Positions 44,701 through 52,887 of a stretch of DNA of 64,000 bases are shown here, in pieces. A program made the position numbers and the translations under genes. Source of the DNA: Catenulispora rubra (GTDB taxonomy: Bacteria > Actinomycetota > Actinomycetes > Streptomycetales > Catenulisporaceae). The notes beneath the pieces were generated by a model. That model made no database searches. It saw nothing but the letters and a program-made list of their open reading frames with translations, and was not told the origin of the DNA. Numbering within the stretch: the stretch's first letter is position 1; each line of letters opens with the position of its first letter. The stretch lies in contig NZ_JAACYW010000030.1 in NCBI RefSeq assembly GCF_015356825.1, positions 1 to 64,000 on the forward strand, in the 5' to 3' direction.

Positions 44701-46298
44701 TGGCCCGGCCTGTTCGCGGACTGTTCCGGCACCGCCGGGAGCCGGCGGCGTCCGAAGTCGGCGCGGGTACCGGCCTCGACGGCCTCCGCCGCGTTCTCCC
44801 AGTGCGCGGCCGCGGCGTCCCAGTGGCCCACGACCCGCCCGAGCTGGACGATCGACATCCTGGTCTCGTCCACCACGGCCGTCAGGGACTTGACCACCTC
44901 GTCGGCGGCGGCCACGGCGAGCTCGGTCCGGTCGTTCACGTCCTGCTGGATCTTCGCGAGCCGCTGAAGCGCCTGAGCGACCTTGCCGCCGGCGTCCTCG
45001 ACCCGGTCGCCGACGCCGCCGACCGCCTCGGTGTTCCGGGCCGCGGCGTCCGCCATGGTCGTGCGCGTCGTCTCGACCGCGGCGACCACGGCCTCCTGGC
45101 TCTTGCGCAGATCGGACACGCCGCTGCGGACCACCTCACGGTTCTGACTCACACTGCTCTCGACGGCGGCCAGTCCGGCGGTCTGCAGGGCGGTGAAGCC
45201 CTCCGTGCCCTGCCGCACCAGGTCGCCGACCGCGGCGGTACCCCGGCTGACGACGTCCCGCACCACGGTCTCGGCCTCCTCGTGCGCCGTCCGCAGCGCC
45301 TCGGTGCTCATCCGGACCATGTCGCCGACCATGGTGCCGGTCTGGTCCTGAGCCTTCTGGAGCAGGTCGACGCCGTGCAGCACGCGCTGCTCGGCGGCGG
45401 TCGACGCCGCCGCCGTCCGGTCCGAGGCCGTGGTCAGCCGGGTGGCCGCCTCGTCGAGACCCGCCGTCAGGTGCTCGGTGCGCTCCAGGGCGTCGACCGC
45501 GCGGCCCTCGATCTCGGCCGCGTTCTTCAACATGCCGCGCAGCCGCTTCGCGGAGTCGCCGAGTGCGGCGGTGAAGTCGGCCGGCGTGACGGCCCGGTGC
45601 GCGTTCACCACAACCTGCGCCCTTACCAGGACCAGCGCCAGTTCGCCGGTACGCACCGCGATCTCGGCCTGCTGCTGGTCGGCCGCGGTCTGGGAACGGT
45701 GCCGGGCCATCGCGTGGTATGCCGACGTCACCAGCAGGAGGCCGATGAACAACACCGCGGTCGAGGCGACGTTCCCGAAGCGGAGCCAAGGGCTCAGGTT
45801 CCCGTCGAACCCGCGCTCCCACAGCTGCAGGAAGGGCTCGGTCGCCTTGTCGGGCTCCGTGGTCGCCAGGCGGCTGTAGGCAGCCGAGGCCCGCGCCAGA
45901 CCGAACCAGGTCACCAGCAACGGGACGAAGACCAGGACCCCGAGGACCGCGTCGACGGTCCGTTCCCGGTTGCCGCCGCGGAAGACCCACCTCAACGGCG
46001 GCTTGGAGATCAGCCACGGCAACCGGAGCCGGGAGGAGATCCGGTGCCACCGGTGCCATCGGGACCGCCGGCCGGGCCGGGCCGCAGCTGCGGCCGCCAG
46101 CTTGCCGGTGTCGATGTTCTCGTCGCGCGCGAGCGTTCCGACCAGGTCCACGGCCGTCCACTGCTCGAGGCGCGCACCGTCCTGCTCCAAGTCGTCCGCG
46201 AGCAGCGAGACGACGGCGCCGGCACCGGCGGTCAGACTCTTGCTGCTCAGGTCGCGCAGTTCCCGCGCGACCGCGTCGGTGTCCATCAGCGCTGTCAC
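44697..46298 (-). CDS. membrane protein with long coiled-coil tail, possible stator partner
   Basis: A 533-aa protein. A helical N-terminus is followed by two clear transmembrane segments (VLGVLVFVPLLVTWFGLA, about 117-134; and STAVLFIGLLLVTSAYHAMA, about 178-197). Then comes a 300-residue coiled coil resembling the cytoplasmic bundle of chemoreceptors (AATRLTTASDRTAAASTAAE; VVRDVVSRGTAAVGDLVRQG). No receptor methylation or CheW signature. It is encoded with the single-pass Asp-containing protein, like ZorA/ZorB or MotA/MotB pairs, though only two of the expected three or four helices are obvious. Alternative: a membrane-anchored signalling scaffold. Confidence 0.6.
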   Translation of the reverse strand: MTALMDTDAVARELRDLSSKSLTAGAGAVVSLLADDLEQDGARLEQWTAVDLVGTLARDENIDTGKLAAAAAARPGRRSRWHRWHRISSRLRLPWLISKPPLRWVFRGGNRERTVDAVLGVLVFVPLLVTWFGLARASAAYSRLATTEPDKATEPFLQLWERGFDGNLSPWLRFGNVASTAVLFIGLLLVTSAYHAMARHRSQTAADQQQAEIAVRTGELALVLVRAQVVVNAHRAVTPADFTAALGDSAKRLRGMLKNAAEIEGRAVDALERTEHLTAGLDEAATRLTTASDRTAAASTAAEQRVLHGVDLLQKAQDQTGTMVGDMVRMSTEALRTAHEEAETVVRDVVSRGTAAVGDLVRQGTEGFTALQTAGLAAVESSVSQNREVVRSGVSDLRKSQEAVVAAVETTRTTMADAAARNTEAVGGVGDRVEDAGGKVAQALQRLAKIQQDVNDRTELAVAAADEVVKSLTAVVDETRMSIVQLGRVVGHWDAAAAHWENAAEAVEAGTRADFGRRRLPAVPEQSANRPGQ

Positions 46299-46347
46299 AC
46301 CGCGTTCCTGACGGACAGGTGTCGTGGATCCGCGACCGACGTCGGTC

Positions 46348-46731
46348 TCAGTCGTTCGTCACGGTCAACGAGGTCATGGCGCCCGCGGGCATGCCGCCGA
46401 CGCCGCAGAACGGGCACGTCCAGTGGCCGGAGCCCGGCCAACAGCCCACCCGCCGGCAACTGCTGCACAGGACGAAGGAAGTGCCACCGCAGCTGGGACA
46501 ACCCGGATAGGCCGGGTCCACGGCGAACCGCCCCGACAACGCCGTGCTCGTGTACCCCTCCCGGTCCGCGCGCGCCGGGTCGATCGCGAAGGCCCAGGTG
46601 GCCGACCACGTCGAGCTGCCGTCGTGGTAGAGCCGGATGCCGAACGTCGCCGACGTCGTCCGTTGGCACCTGGCCACCACGACGGCGCCGCGGAGCCGGC
46701 CGCTCCCGGGGTGCTGATCGCCGCTCGTCAT
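46348..46731 (-). CDS. zinc-ribbon protein, TerY-C-like
   Basis: A 127-aa protein. The N-terminal beta-rich half (VVVARCQRTTSATFGIRLYH, WSATWAFAIDPARAD) precedes three paired-Cys motifs, CPSCGG, LCSSCRR and CPFCG, plus GCWPGSGHW. This spacing resembles the metal-binding C-terminal domain of TerY proteins, here as a separate gene rather than fused to the vWA domain. ATG 46731 is the start; longer readings would cross the promoter palindrome. First gene of the leftward operon running to 41867, 49 nt before the membrane coiled-coil gene. Confidence 0.65.
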   Translation of the reverse strand: MTSGDQHPGSGRLRGAVVVARCQRTTSATFGIRLYHDGSSTWSATWAFAIDPARADREGYTSTALSGRFAVDPAYPGCPSCGGTSFVLCSSCRRVGCWPGSGHWTCPFCGVGGMPAGAMTSLTVTND

Positions 46732-46768
46732 CACGTGCTCCCGTTCGTCCGTCGAATCCCCTCGCTGC

Positions 46769-46800
46769 GTACTGACGGACCGGACTTTGTCCGTCAGTAC
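46769..46800. promoter_or_regulatory. 12-bp inverted repeat in a divergent promoter
   Basis: GTACTGACGGAC (46769-46780) and GTCCGTCAGTAC (46789-46800) form a perfect 12-bp inverted repeat with an 8-nt spacer, midway between two divergent genes. One half-site points at each gene, 38 and 52 nt from the starts. The same half-site recurs at 57.96, 61.3 and 62.9 kb. Probable regulator or sigma-factor site. Confidence 0.65.
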
Positions 46801-46872
46801 CTCCCGTACCGACATACCGACGTCCCGGGACCTAATCGGTAGGACCGAACGGTGGAGACAGGGGGTGGGGCG

Positions 46873-49827
46873 ATGACTGCCGCGGATCCCCGTGCAGTGC
46901 TCACGGCGATGATCGAGCGGACGGCTGCCGAGCTGGAGACGCTCGGTGCGCGGGACGCGGTGTCCTGGCGGTTCGCCAAGGCTTGGCTTTCGCTGGCGAG
47001 GTTCGAGGCTCACACTCATGCCTCCGAGGATCTGGGCGCGGCGCTCGCGGACTTCGACGCCCTGCCTTCAGGCCTGCCGGAGCGGCCCATGCTGGCGGCG
47101 ATGATCGCCGTCAGTACCCTGCGACACGGAATCCCTTACGACGCCACGGACACCGTCGCCCGGTTGGTGGCGCTCGCGGACATCGTGGACGCGGCGCCTC
47201 CGCCGCTGCCCGACTGGCCGTACGCCTCCGCGGTCATCCGGGTCCGGGACGTCATCGACGCGTCGATGCACGGCCGGGCGGGATTCCAGCTGCGCGAGGC
47301 GCTGGCCGAAGTCGAGCGGCTGGCGAAGGTGGTCGGCACGGCGCAGCCTTACGCCACCATGATCGACTCCCTGCGGCAAGGACTGGACTGGCAGCGGCGG
47401 CTTGAGGAATCGGATCGATCGAGTGCGCCCGCCGCCGAGGGTTCCGAGGACTTCGCGCGTCGGGTCGCAGAGTTCGCCGACAGCCTTCCCGATCAGGACG
47501 GAACCGGCCCGGCCGTGAAAGCGGGAATCGACGCGAGTCTCCCCGTCTTCCGGATACTCCAGACACTTCAGTCGGCGATGTTGCGCAGCGACATCCGTGC
47601 CATGGCGGCCGGTCTCAAGAAGCTGGAGGCTGCTGCGGAACAGCTGCCAGCCGACAGCCCGAGCCGGCAGTCGGTCGACCGCTGCATCGCGGCCCTCGGC
47701 CCGTTCGCCTCGATGCTGAACGAAGGCGAAGCCGCGCAGGCCAAACCCTGGGAACCCGCAGCCCGGTTCGCGAAGCCCTTGCCCGACGACATGCTCAAGG
47801 TCATGGAAGCCGCGGCGGACCGCCCGGGACTGGGTCCCTCCGAAAGAGTCCTGCACCGCTTCAACCTCGCCATAGCGTTCCTCAGCCAGGACACCCCCGA
47901 AGCCGTGGACCACGCGGTGACAAATCTGCGGCAGGTCCTGGCCGACGCCTCCCCCGACGACCGCCGTCTCCCGGCCTACCTGCTCGGCGCTGGCGGCGCG
48001 GCCATCAGGCGCTTCGAACAGCGCCGCGAGCCTCAAGACCTCCGCGAGGGCATCAGGCTGCTGGAAGACTGCCAAGCACGCGCCGGTGCGACGAGCCAAT
48101 ACCTGTGGACGAATGCCGCGATGCCGCTCGCGTTCGCCTACCGCCTGGCCGGTCGCACGGCGCTCGGTCGGTCGACCGCGCTCGACGGGCTCCGCGGCCT
48201 GCTGTGGGACGTGCTGCTGCAGCACGACGTCGAGGCCATGCACTCGGCAGCCCGGTCCGCCGCCGACACCGCGCTCGATGTGGCTCGCTGGTGTCTGGCC
48301 GACCACGACACGGAATCCGCGGTACACGCGATGGAATCCGGACGGACCCAGGCGGTCTTCGCGTCCGTGGAAACCCGGACGCTGAAGGATCGGCTGCTTG
48401 CTCAGGGCAATGAAGAGCTCGCCGCAGAATGGGACCACGCACACCTGACCGCCGACGAAGCGCTGATCTCCGGTGGTCTGCGCCGCCGGGTGATCAGCGC
48501 CCTGGCCGGCATCGCCCTGGACGACCGCGGCTTCCCGATCGGCTCGCCGGGATCGGCCACCACCCGGCTGTTGGACCCGCCGAGCATCCACGAGATCCGC
48601 GCCGCGCTCCGGACGCTGGACGTCGACGCGCTGGTCTACCTCTTGCCCGGAGACGAGCAGTCCGGAGCCTGCGTCATCGTGCCCGCGGACGGTCCCGCCG
48701 ACCAACTGTTCCTGCCGGGGCTGAACTGGAAGGCACTGGCCGATTTCGACGACTATGTGGCCTCCAGCGCCTTCGACGGGATGGGAGTACAGGTCCCGGC
48801 CCACGAGTCGCGCGACGCGGCTGAGGCCGCGGAAGGAGCAGGCCCGAGAACCCGCGACCAGTCCCGGCCCGCGCGCGCCGCCGCCGTCGACGACGTCTGC
48901 GACTGGGCTTGGAACGCCGCCATGCGCCCGCTGCTGGCGTTGTGGCCGGACCGCTCCGCCGACCGTCCGGTCCGCCTGGTCGTCGTGCCGATGCGAGAAC
49001 TCACTCGGGTCCCCTGGCACGCCGCGCGCGATCGCACCGGAGGCCGCGAGACGTATGTCATCGAGCGAGCCGTGATCTCCTACGCGCCCTCGGCTCGGCT
49101 GCTCTGCGACGTCGCGGCGCGCGGCGCCGTCCCGCTCACCGACTCCGGACTGTTCGTCGGTGACCCCGACACCCGCGGTGCGGCCTCGGACCTGCCGGCG
49201 GCGCGCGCCGAAGCGCTCGCCGTCAAAGAGGTCTTCTATCCCCGAGCGCGCTACGTCGGCCGGGAAGCCGACGGGACAGCCGCGGCCGCGGGTGCCGGGC
49301 GGAAGCCCGACGTCCTGGCCTGGCTCGCCGACCCGGACGGCGGGCCGGTGGTGCACCTCGCCTGCCACGGCGTGGTGCGGGCGGCCACCCTGTCCGGCGA
49401 CAGCTCCTACTTCCTGCTCGCCGACGGCGAACGCCTCGCCGCCGAGGAGCTGGTGGGCTCCCTGTCGCACGGACGCCCCCGGGACCTGGCACTCGCCGTG
49501 CTGGCGGCGTGCGGCAGCGCGGAGTCCGGGCGTGGCTACGACGAGGTCTTCAGCCTGGCCACCGCCTTCCTGGCGCACGGCGCCCGGTCCGTCGTCAGCA
49601 GCCAATGGGCCGTCCCCGACGCCGACACCTCAGTGCTGATGTTCATGGTCCACCACTACCTGCGCCACGAAGGCCTTCCGCCGGCTGATGCTCTGCGCGC
49701 GGCCCAACTCTGGATGCTGCACGACCGCACACCGCCGGACACCATGCCCCAGCAGCTCCGCGAGAACCTGCGGGCGCAGCAGCCGCCGGTCGCGGCGTGG
49801 GCCGCTTTCATCCACTCCGGCCGGTGA
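46873..49827 (+). CDS. CHAT-domain protease with helical N-terminal sensor region
   Basis: A 984-aa protein (991 aa if GTG 46852 is used; both have plausible ribosome-binding sites). Residues 1-480 are helical and TPR-like. The N-terminal 180 residues are duplicated in the next gene. The C-terminal CHAT domain (about 680-984) has catalytic His832 (VHLACHG) and Cys880 (LAACGSAES), then VVSSQWAVPDADT. It is a caspase/separase-clan protease. It reads away from the TerY-C-like operon across the inverted repeat. Likely an effector or transducer protease of the island, regulated by the AAA+ and phospho-switch proteins around it (inference). Confidence 0.87.
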   Translation: MTAADPRAVLTAMIERTAAELETLGARDAVSWRFAKAWLSLARFEAHTHASEDLGAALADFDALPSGLPERPMLAAMIAVSTLRHGIPYDATDTVARLVALADIVDAAPPPLPDWPYASAVIRVRDVIDASMHGRAGFQLREALAEVERLAKVVGTAQPYATMIDSLRQGLDWQRRLEESDRSSAPAAEGSEDFARRVAEFADSLPDQDGTGPAVKAGIDASLPVFRILQTLQSAMLRSDIRAMAAGLKKLEAAAEQLPADSPSRQSVDRCIAALGPFASMLNEGEAAQAKPWEPAARFAKPLPDDMLKVMEAAADRPGLGPSERVLHRFNLAIAFLSQDTPEAVDHAVTNLRQVLADASPDDRRLPAYLLGAGGAAIRRFEQRREPQDLREGIRLLEDCQARAGATSQYLWTNAAMPLAFAYRLAGRTALGRSTALDGLRGLLWDVLLQHDVEAMHSAARSAADTALDVARWCLADHDTESAVHAMESGRTQAVFASVETRTLKDRLLAQGNEELAAEWDHAHLTADEALISGGLRRRVISALAGIALDDRGFPIGSPGSATTRLLDPPSIHEIRAALRTLDVDALVYLLPGDEQSGACVIVPADGPADQLFLPGLNWKALADFDDYVASSAFDGMGVQVPAHESRDAAEAAEGAGPRTRDQSRPARAAAVDDVCDWAWNAAMRPLLALWPDRSADRPVRLVVVPMRELTRVPWHAARDRTGGRETYVIERAVISYAPSARLLCDVAARGAVPLTDSGLFVGDPDTRGAASDLPAARAEALAVKEVFYPRARYVGREADGTAAAAGAGRKPDVLAWLADPDGGPVVHLACHGVVRAATLSGDSSYFLLADGERLAAEELVGSLSHGRPRDLALAVLAACGSAESGRGYDEVFSLATAFLAHGARSVVSSQWAVPDADTSVLMFMVHHYLRHEGLPPADALRAAQLWMLHDRTPPDTMPQQLRENLRAQQPPVAAWAAFIHSGR

Positions 49828-49870
49828 CCGCCGATCGGCCCGCACGACAGGATCCTGACGGGAGCACACA

Positions 49871-50539
49871 ATGACGACGACGCCACCGGACGACCCGATC
49901 TCCGCGATCCTCGACGGCGGCGCGGGACCCGTCCTCGCCGGGCCGATCGAAACGCGGTTGTGGCGATTCGTCCGGACCTGGACGGCGGTCGTGCGCTACG
50001 AGGACCACGGCGGCGCGCCGGGCGATCTGGAGCAGGCCCTCACCGGCTTCGAGTCGCTGCCTTGGGACGTGCCCGGCCTGTCCCGCCTGGCGGCGGTGCT
50101 GATGCGGGCTGCGGTCCGGACCTCGGCGACGAGCGCGCAGCCGCCGCTGCTGGATCCGCGCCAGCGTTCCCGGCTCAGGAACCTGCTCCGGGCCGCGGGC
50201 TCCGATCCGGTGCCGGTCCCGGACTGGCCGCAGGTCTTGGCGGCGTTCGAGGCGGTGGACACGGTGGTCGCGATGGTCGCGGTGGCCGGTGCCGGACCGG
50301 CGAGCAGCCACGACGCGCTGGTCAAGGTCGGGCGCCTCATGAGCGTCGTAGGTGATGCCGAGCCGTACGCCGCCGTGGTGGGGCTCATGCACGACGTTCT
50401 CAGTCATGCCGAAGCCCTGCGGGACGACCCGGCCGCGACGGCCGCGACGGCCGAATTCGGCCGGCTGCTCGACCGGGCCCATCGGCCGTCCGGAGCGGAC
50501 GGCACGCTCGCTGAGCGTTTCGGTCCTCTTGCCGGATAG
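49871..50539 (+). CDS. stand-alone copy of the CHAT protein's N-terminal domain
   Basis: A 222-aa helical protein. It aligns with the first 180 residues of the preceding CHAT protein: shared RF...W....R.E pattern, a LEQAL/LGAAL..F..LP block, (L/V)PDWP, and VG.A(E/Q)PYA near the end. It has no CHAT domain. Probably arose by partial duplication and could act as a decoy, inhibitor or heteromer partner of the protease. It lies 43 nt downstream in the same operon. A short tandem repeat (CTTGCCGGATAGG twice) surrounds its stop. Confidence 0.7.
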   Translation: MTTTPPDDPISAILDGGAGPVLAGPIETRLWRFVRTWTAVVRYEDHGGAPGDLEQALTGFESLPWDVPGLSRLAAVLMRAAVRTSATSAQPPLLDPRQRSRLRNLLRAAGSDPVPVPDWPQVLAAFEAVDTVVAMVAVAGAGPASSHDALVKVGRLMSVVGDAEPYAAVVGLMHDVLSHAEALRDDPAATAATAEFGRLLDRAHRPSGADGTLAERFGPLAG

Positions 50540-50586
50540 GTTCTTGCCGGATAGGTGGCCGGCCCCGACGGGTAGGAACGGCGCGG

Positions 50587-51399
50587 TCAGTCGAGCCTGT
50601 TCACCAGCGACCGCAACCGCCAGTACTCGTCAAACGCATGCCGCAAAGGGCCCGCAGCCGGCTCCGCGCCCAAGGCGATCCGCTGATCATCGACCTCGTA
50701 CACGAGCCGATAGCTCAGCACACCCACCGCCGCGTCCAGCCATTCCGCGGAATCCGCTCGTCCCGGGGCGTGCCCGAACTCCGCGCAGAACCACGCGGGC
50801 ATCACCGCTCCGCGCTTGACCTCGACCTCAAGCACCTCGTGCAGCAGCGAGTCCAGCTCCTGCAGCGCCTCGCGTCCGGCGTCGATCACCGGGCCCTGAC
50901 TCGCACCGCGCTCGGCGTCCTCCGCCAGCCGGGCCCGCGCCGACTGGGCCGCCCGCGCGCGACCGGCGGCCAGGGCGCTCGCCTCGGCGAGGCGTTGCTC
51001 TGCCGCGGTGAACAGCTGCGCGTTGTGCTGGTGCCGAAGATCACCGCGGCCGGAGGACTGGAGCTCGGTGCTGATCGACAGCACGGCCTGCGCCGCGCGG
51101 TCGCGGTCGGCCTCAAGCACGGCGAACTCCTCGACGTCGGCGGTCAGCTGGTCCCGCACCCGCGCGTCGAGCAGGCTCTCCTCGGCGTCGCGGCCGGCCT
51201 GGACGGCGTCGGCCAGGTCTTCCCAGTGCTCGACGGCGGGTTCCAGGTCGGCCACCGGGACACCGCCCGACGCGCGCAGCCGCTCTTCGAGCCAGTCGAC
51301 GCGCGCGGCCAACCGCCGCAGAGCTTTGTCGGGGTTCTTCCCCTCGCCGATCGTGGCGGCCCCGGCCGATGCCGGAGGCTCGGACTCCGAGCGGTTCAT
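50587..51399 (-). CDS. coiled-coil protein, last gene of the caspase operon
   Basis: A 270-aa protein with a Lys/Arg/Glu-rich helical N-terminal two thirds (ALRRLAARVDWLEERLRAS, AEQRLAEASALAAGRARAAQ) and a compact C-terminal domain (LHEVLEVEVKRGAVMPAWFCAEFG ... VGVLSYRLVYEV). ATG 51399 is preferred because GGGAGA lies 6 nt before it; ATG 51420 would overlap the upstream stop. It converges with the CHAT operon. Family unknown; probably a structural partner of the two membrane proteins encoded upstream. Confidence 0.65.
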   Translation of the reverse strand: MNRSESEPPASAGAATIGEGKNPDKALRRLAARVDWLEERLRASGGVPVADLEPAVEHWEDLADAVQAGRDAEESLLDARVRDQLTADVEEFAVLEADRDRAAQAVLSISTELQSSGRGDLRHQHNAQLFTAAEQRLAEASALAAGRARAAQSARARLAEDAERGASQGPVIDAGREALQELDSLLHEVLEVEVKRGAVMPAWFCAEFGHAPGRADSAEWLDAAVGVLSYRLVYEVDDQRIALGAEPAAGPLRHAFDEYWRLRSLVNRLD

Positions 51400-51416
51400 C
51401 AGTGCTCTCCCATGGA

Positions 51417-52001
51417 TCATGCAGTCGCGACCGGTGCCGGCCCGGCGAACACGCGGAAGGCCCACAGGCCGACGACCACGGCCAGCGGCGCCACCGGAGA
51501 CGCCCAGCCGGTCAGGACGTGCGCGCAGGTCAGCACGGCGACGCCGGCGGCCAGCGCGAACATCCCCGCGCCGACCCGGGGACGGAAGCCCGGTCCGGCC
51601 GCGCGCGCCGCCGTGCCGGGCACCGCGGCGATGCCGCCGAACAGCAGCGGCACGGCCAGCGCGATCCACCACAGCGTGACCACACCGGCCGCCCCGACGG
51701 CGCACAACCCGGCGCCGACGGCGATGACGCCGGCGTAGGCCCGACGCGCTGTGCGGACGGCGAGGTGGATCCGGTGGCGGCGCTCGAGCTCGGGGATGTG
51801 GGCCTCGTAGTCGACGAGGTCCCGCGTCGCCCGCGTCACCGCTGCCACGGCCTCGTGGTAGTCCTCGCGGTTCGGGCCGGGCCCGTCGGGGTCCGCGGCC
51901 TCCACCGCTGTCGCGGCCCTGCGGATCCCCTCCTGAAGATGCTGGACATCGGCGTCTATCTCCGCCGGGCTGCGCCCGCGGTCAGGCAAGGTGCGGCTCA
52001 T
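51417..52001 (-). CDS. membrane protein of the caspase operon
   Basis: A 194-aa protein. The N-terminal 85 residues are soluble and helical (IDADVQHLQEGIRRAATAVE). Four hydrophobic segments follow (AYAGVIAVGAGLCAVGAAGVV, WWIALAVPLLFGGIAAV, GAGMFALAAGVAVLTCAHVL, APLAVVVGLWAFRVFAG). No known motif. It lies between another membrane-protein gene (6 nt upstream) and the coiled-coil gene, in the same direction. Confidence 0.7.
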   Translation of the reverse strand: MSRTLPDRGRSPAEIDADVQHLQEGIRRAATAVEAADPDGPGPNREDYHEAVAAVTRATRDLVDYEAHIPELERRHRIHLAVRTARRAYAGVIAVGAGLCAVGAAGVVTLWWIALAVPLLFGGIAAVPGTAARAAGPGFRPRVGAGMFALAAGVAVLTCAHVLTGWASPVAPLAVVVGLWAFRVFAGPAPVATA

Positions 52002-52007
52002 CGGCCC

Positions 52008-52886
52008 TCACCCCGCCACCAGGGCCGCGCCGACGGCGAAGCCCGCGGCCAGGACCAGCGTCGCGCCCACAGCCAACCGGTCCACCCGGCGCGCCAACGC
52101 GAATTCGCCGCGCCGTTCCGCGGTGAGACCGGACATCCGGATGCCGTTCGCCGAACTGAGCACCTCGATCCGATTCATGGCCAGTTCTCCGGAGCGGGAT
52201 CGCCGCCCGAAGACGTGCACGAAGTCCCCGTCCTTGAGCTGTCCCCCGGTCAGGCGGCCGAGCAGGGTGCAAGCGTGGGTGGCGCCGAGGATCGTCTCGA
52301 CCCGGAAGCGGTGGAGCTCCGTGGAGAACTCGGGCCGCCGCCTGCGCGGAGCACCCGGGCGCCGCGGCAGGAAGACCAGCGCCGAGTCCGCCAGGTCGCC
52401 GAGGGTGGTACCCCGGCGGCGCGCACTGCCGCCCAGACCCGCCAGGAGCACCGCGGCGTAGCCCTCGGTGGCCACAAGCCAGTTCCGGACCCCGGGGCCG
52501 TGGCCCCGGGCCGCGAGCACCGGGGCGCCGATGATCGCGGCCAGGCAGGCCACAGCGAGGATCCGTGGTCCGGAGAAGCGGCGGCGCACGATCTCCACCA
52601 CGACGGCGCCGCGGACGGTGCCGGCGAGCGCCCCGCGCGGGACCCGGGTCGAGGGTGCGCCGCCGCCCGGCCTTCGGATCGCACCCGCGTGGGCCGCTCC
52701 TGACGGAATCGAGGGGCTCGAAGGGCTTGACGGGCTTGACGGGCTCGACGGACCCGGGCCGACCGGGCGCACCGGACCCCCGCCGGAAGACGGAGGCGCA
52801 CCGGCACCTCCGCTCGACGGGCGGACGACTCGCTGGGACCCGGGGTTCCCCCGGGATCCGCGCTGCGCCCAAGGCGGACCGGCCAT
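52008..52886 (-). CDS. membrane protein with Pro/Ser-rich N-terminus
   Basis: A 292-aa protein. The disordered N-terminus includes tandem SSP units. A hydrophobic segment at about 110-125 (ILAVACLAAIIGAPVLAA) and a short second one (YAAVLLAGLGG) precede a soluble domain (about 160-260) with FSTELHRFRVETILGA and LKDGDFVHVFGRRSR strands suggesting a small beta barrel. The C-terminus is a further transmembrane helix (VGATLVLAAGFAVGAALVAG). ATG 52886 lies one base after the AAA+ gene stop. It may present the AAA+ ATPase or its substrates at the membrane. Confidence 0.65.
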   Translation of the reverse strand: MAGPPWAQRGSRGNPGSQRVVRPSSGGAGAPPSSGGGPVRPVGPGPSSPSSPSSPSSPSIPSGAAHAGAIRRPGGGAPSTRVPRGALAGTVRGAVVVEIVRRRFSGPRILAVACLAAIIGAPVLAARGHGPGVRNWLVATEGYAAVLLAGLGGSARRRGTTLGDLADSALVFLPRRPGAPRRRRPEFSTELHRFRVETILGATHACTLLGRLTGGQLKDGDFVHVFGRRSRSGELAMNRIEVLSSANGIRMSGLTAERRGEFALARRVDRLAVGATLVLAAGFAVGAALVAG

Positions 52887-52887
52887 G

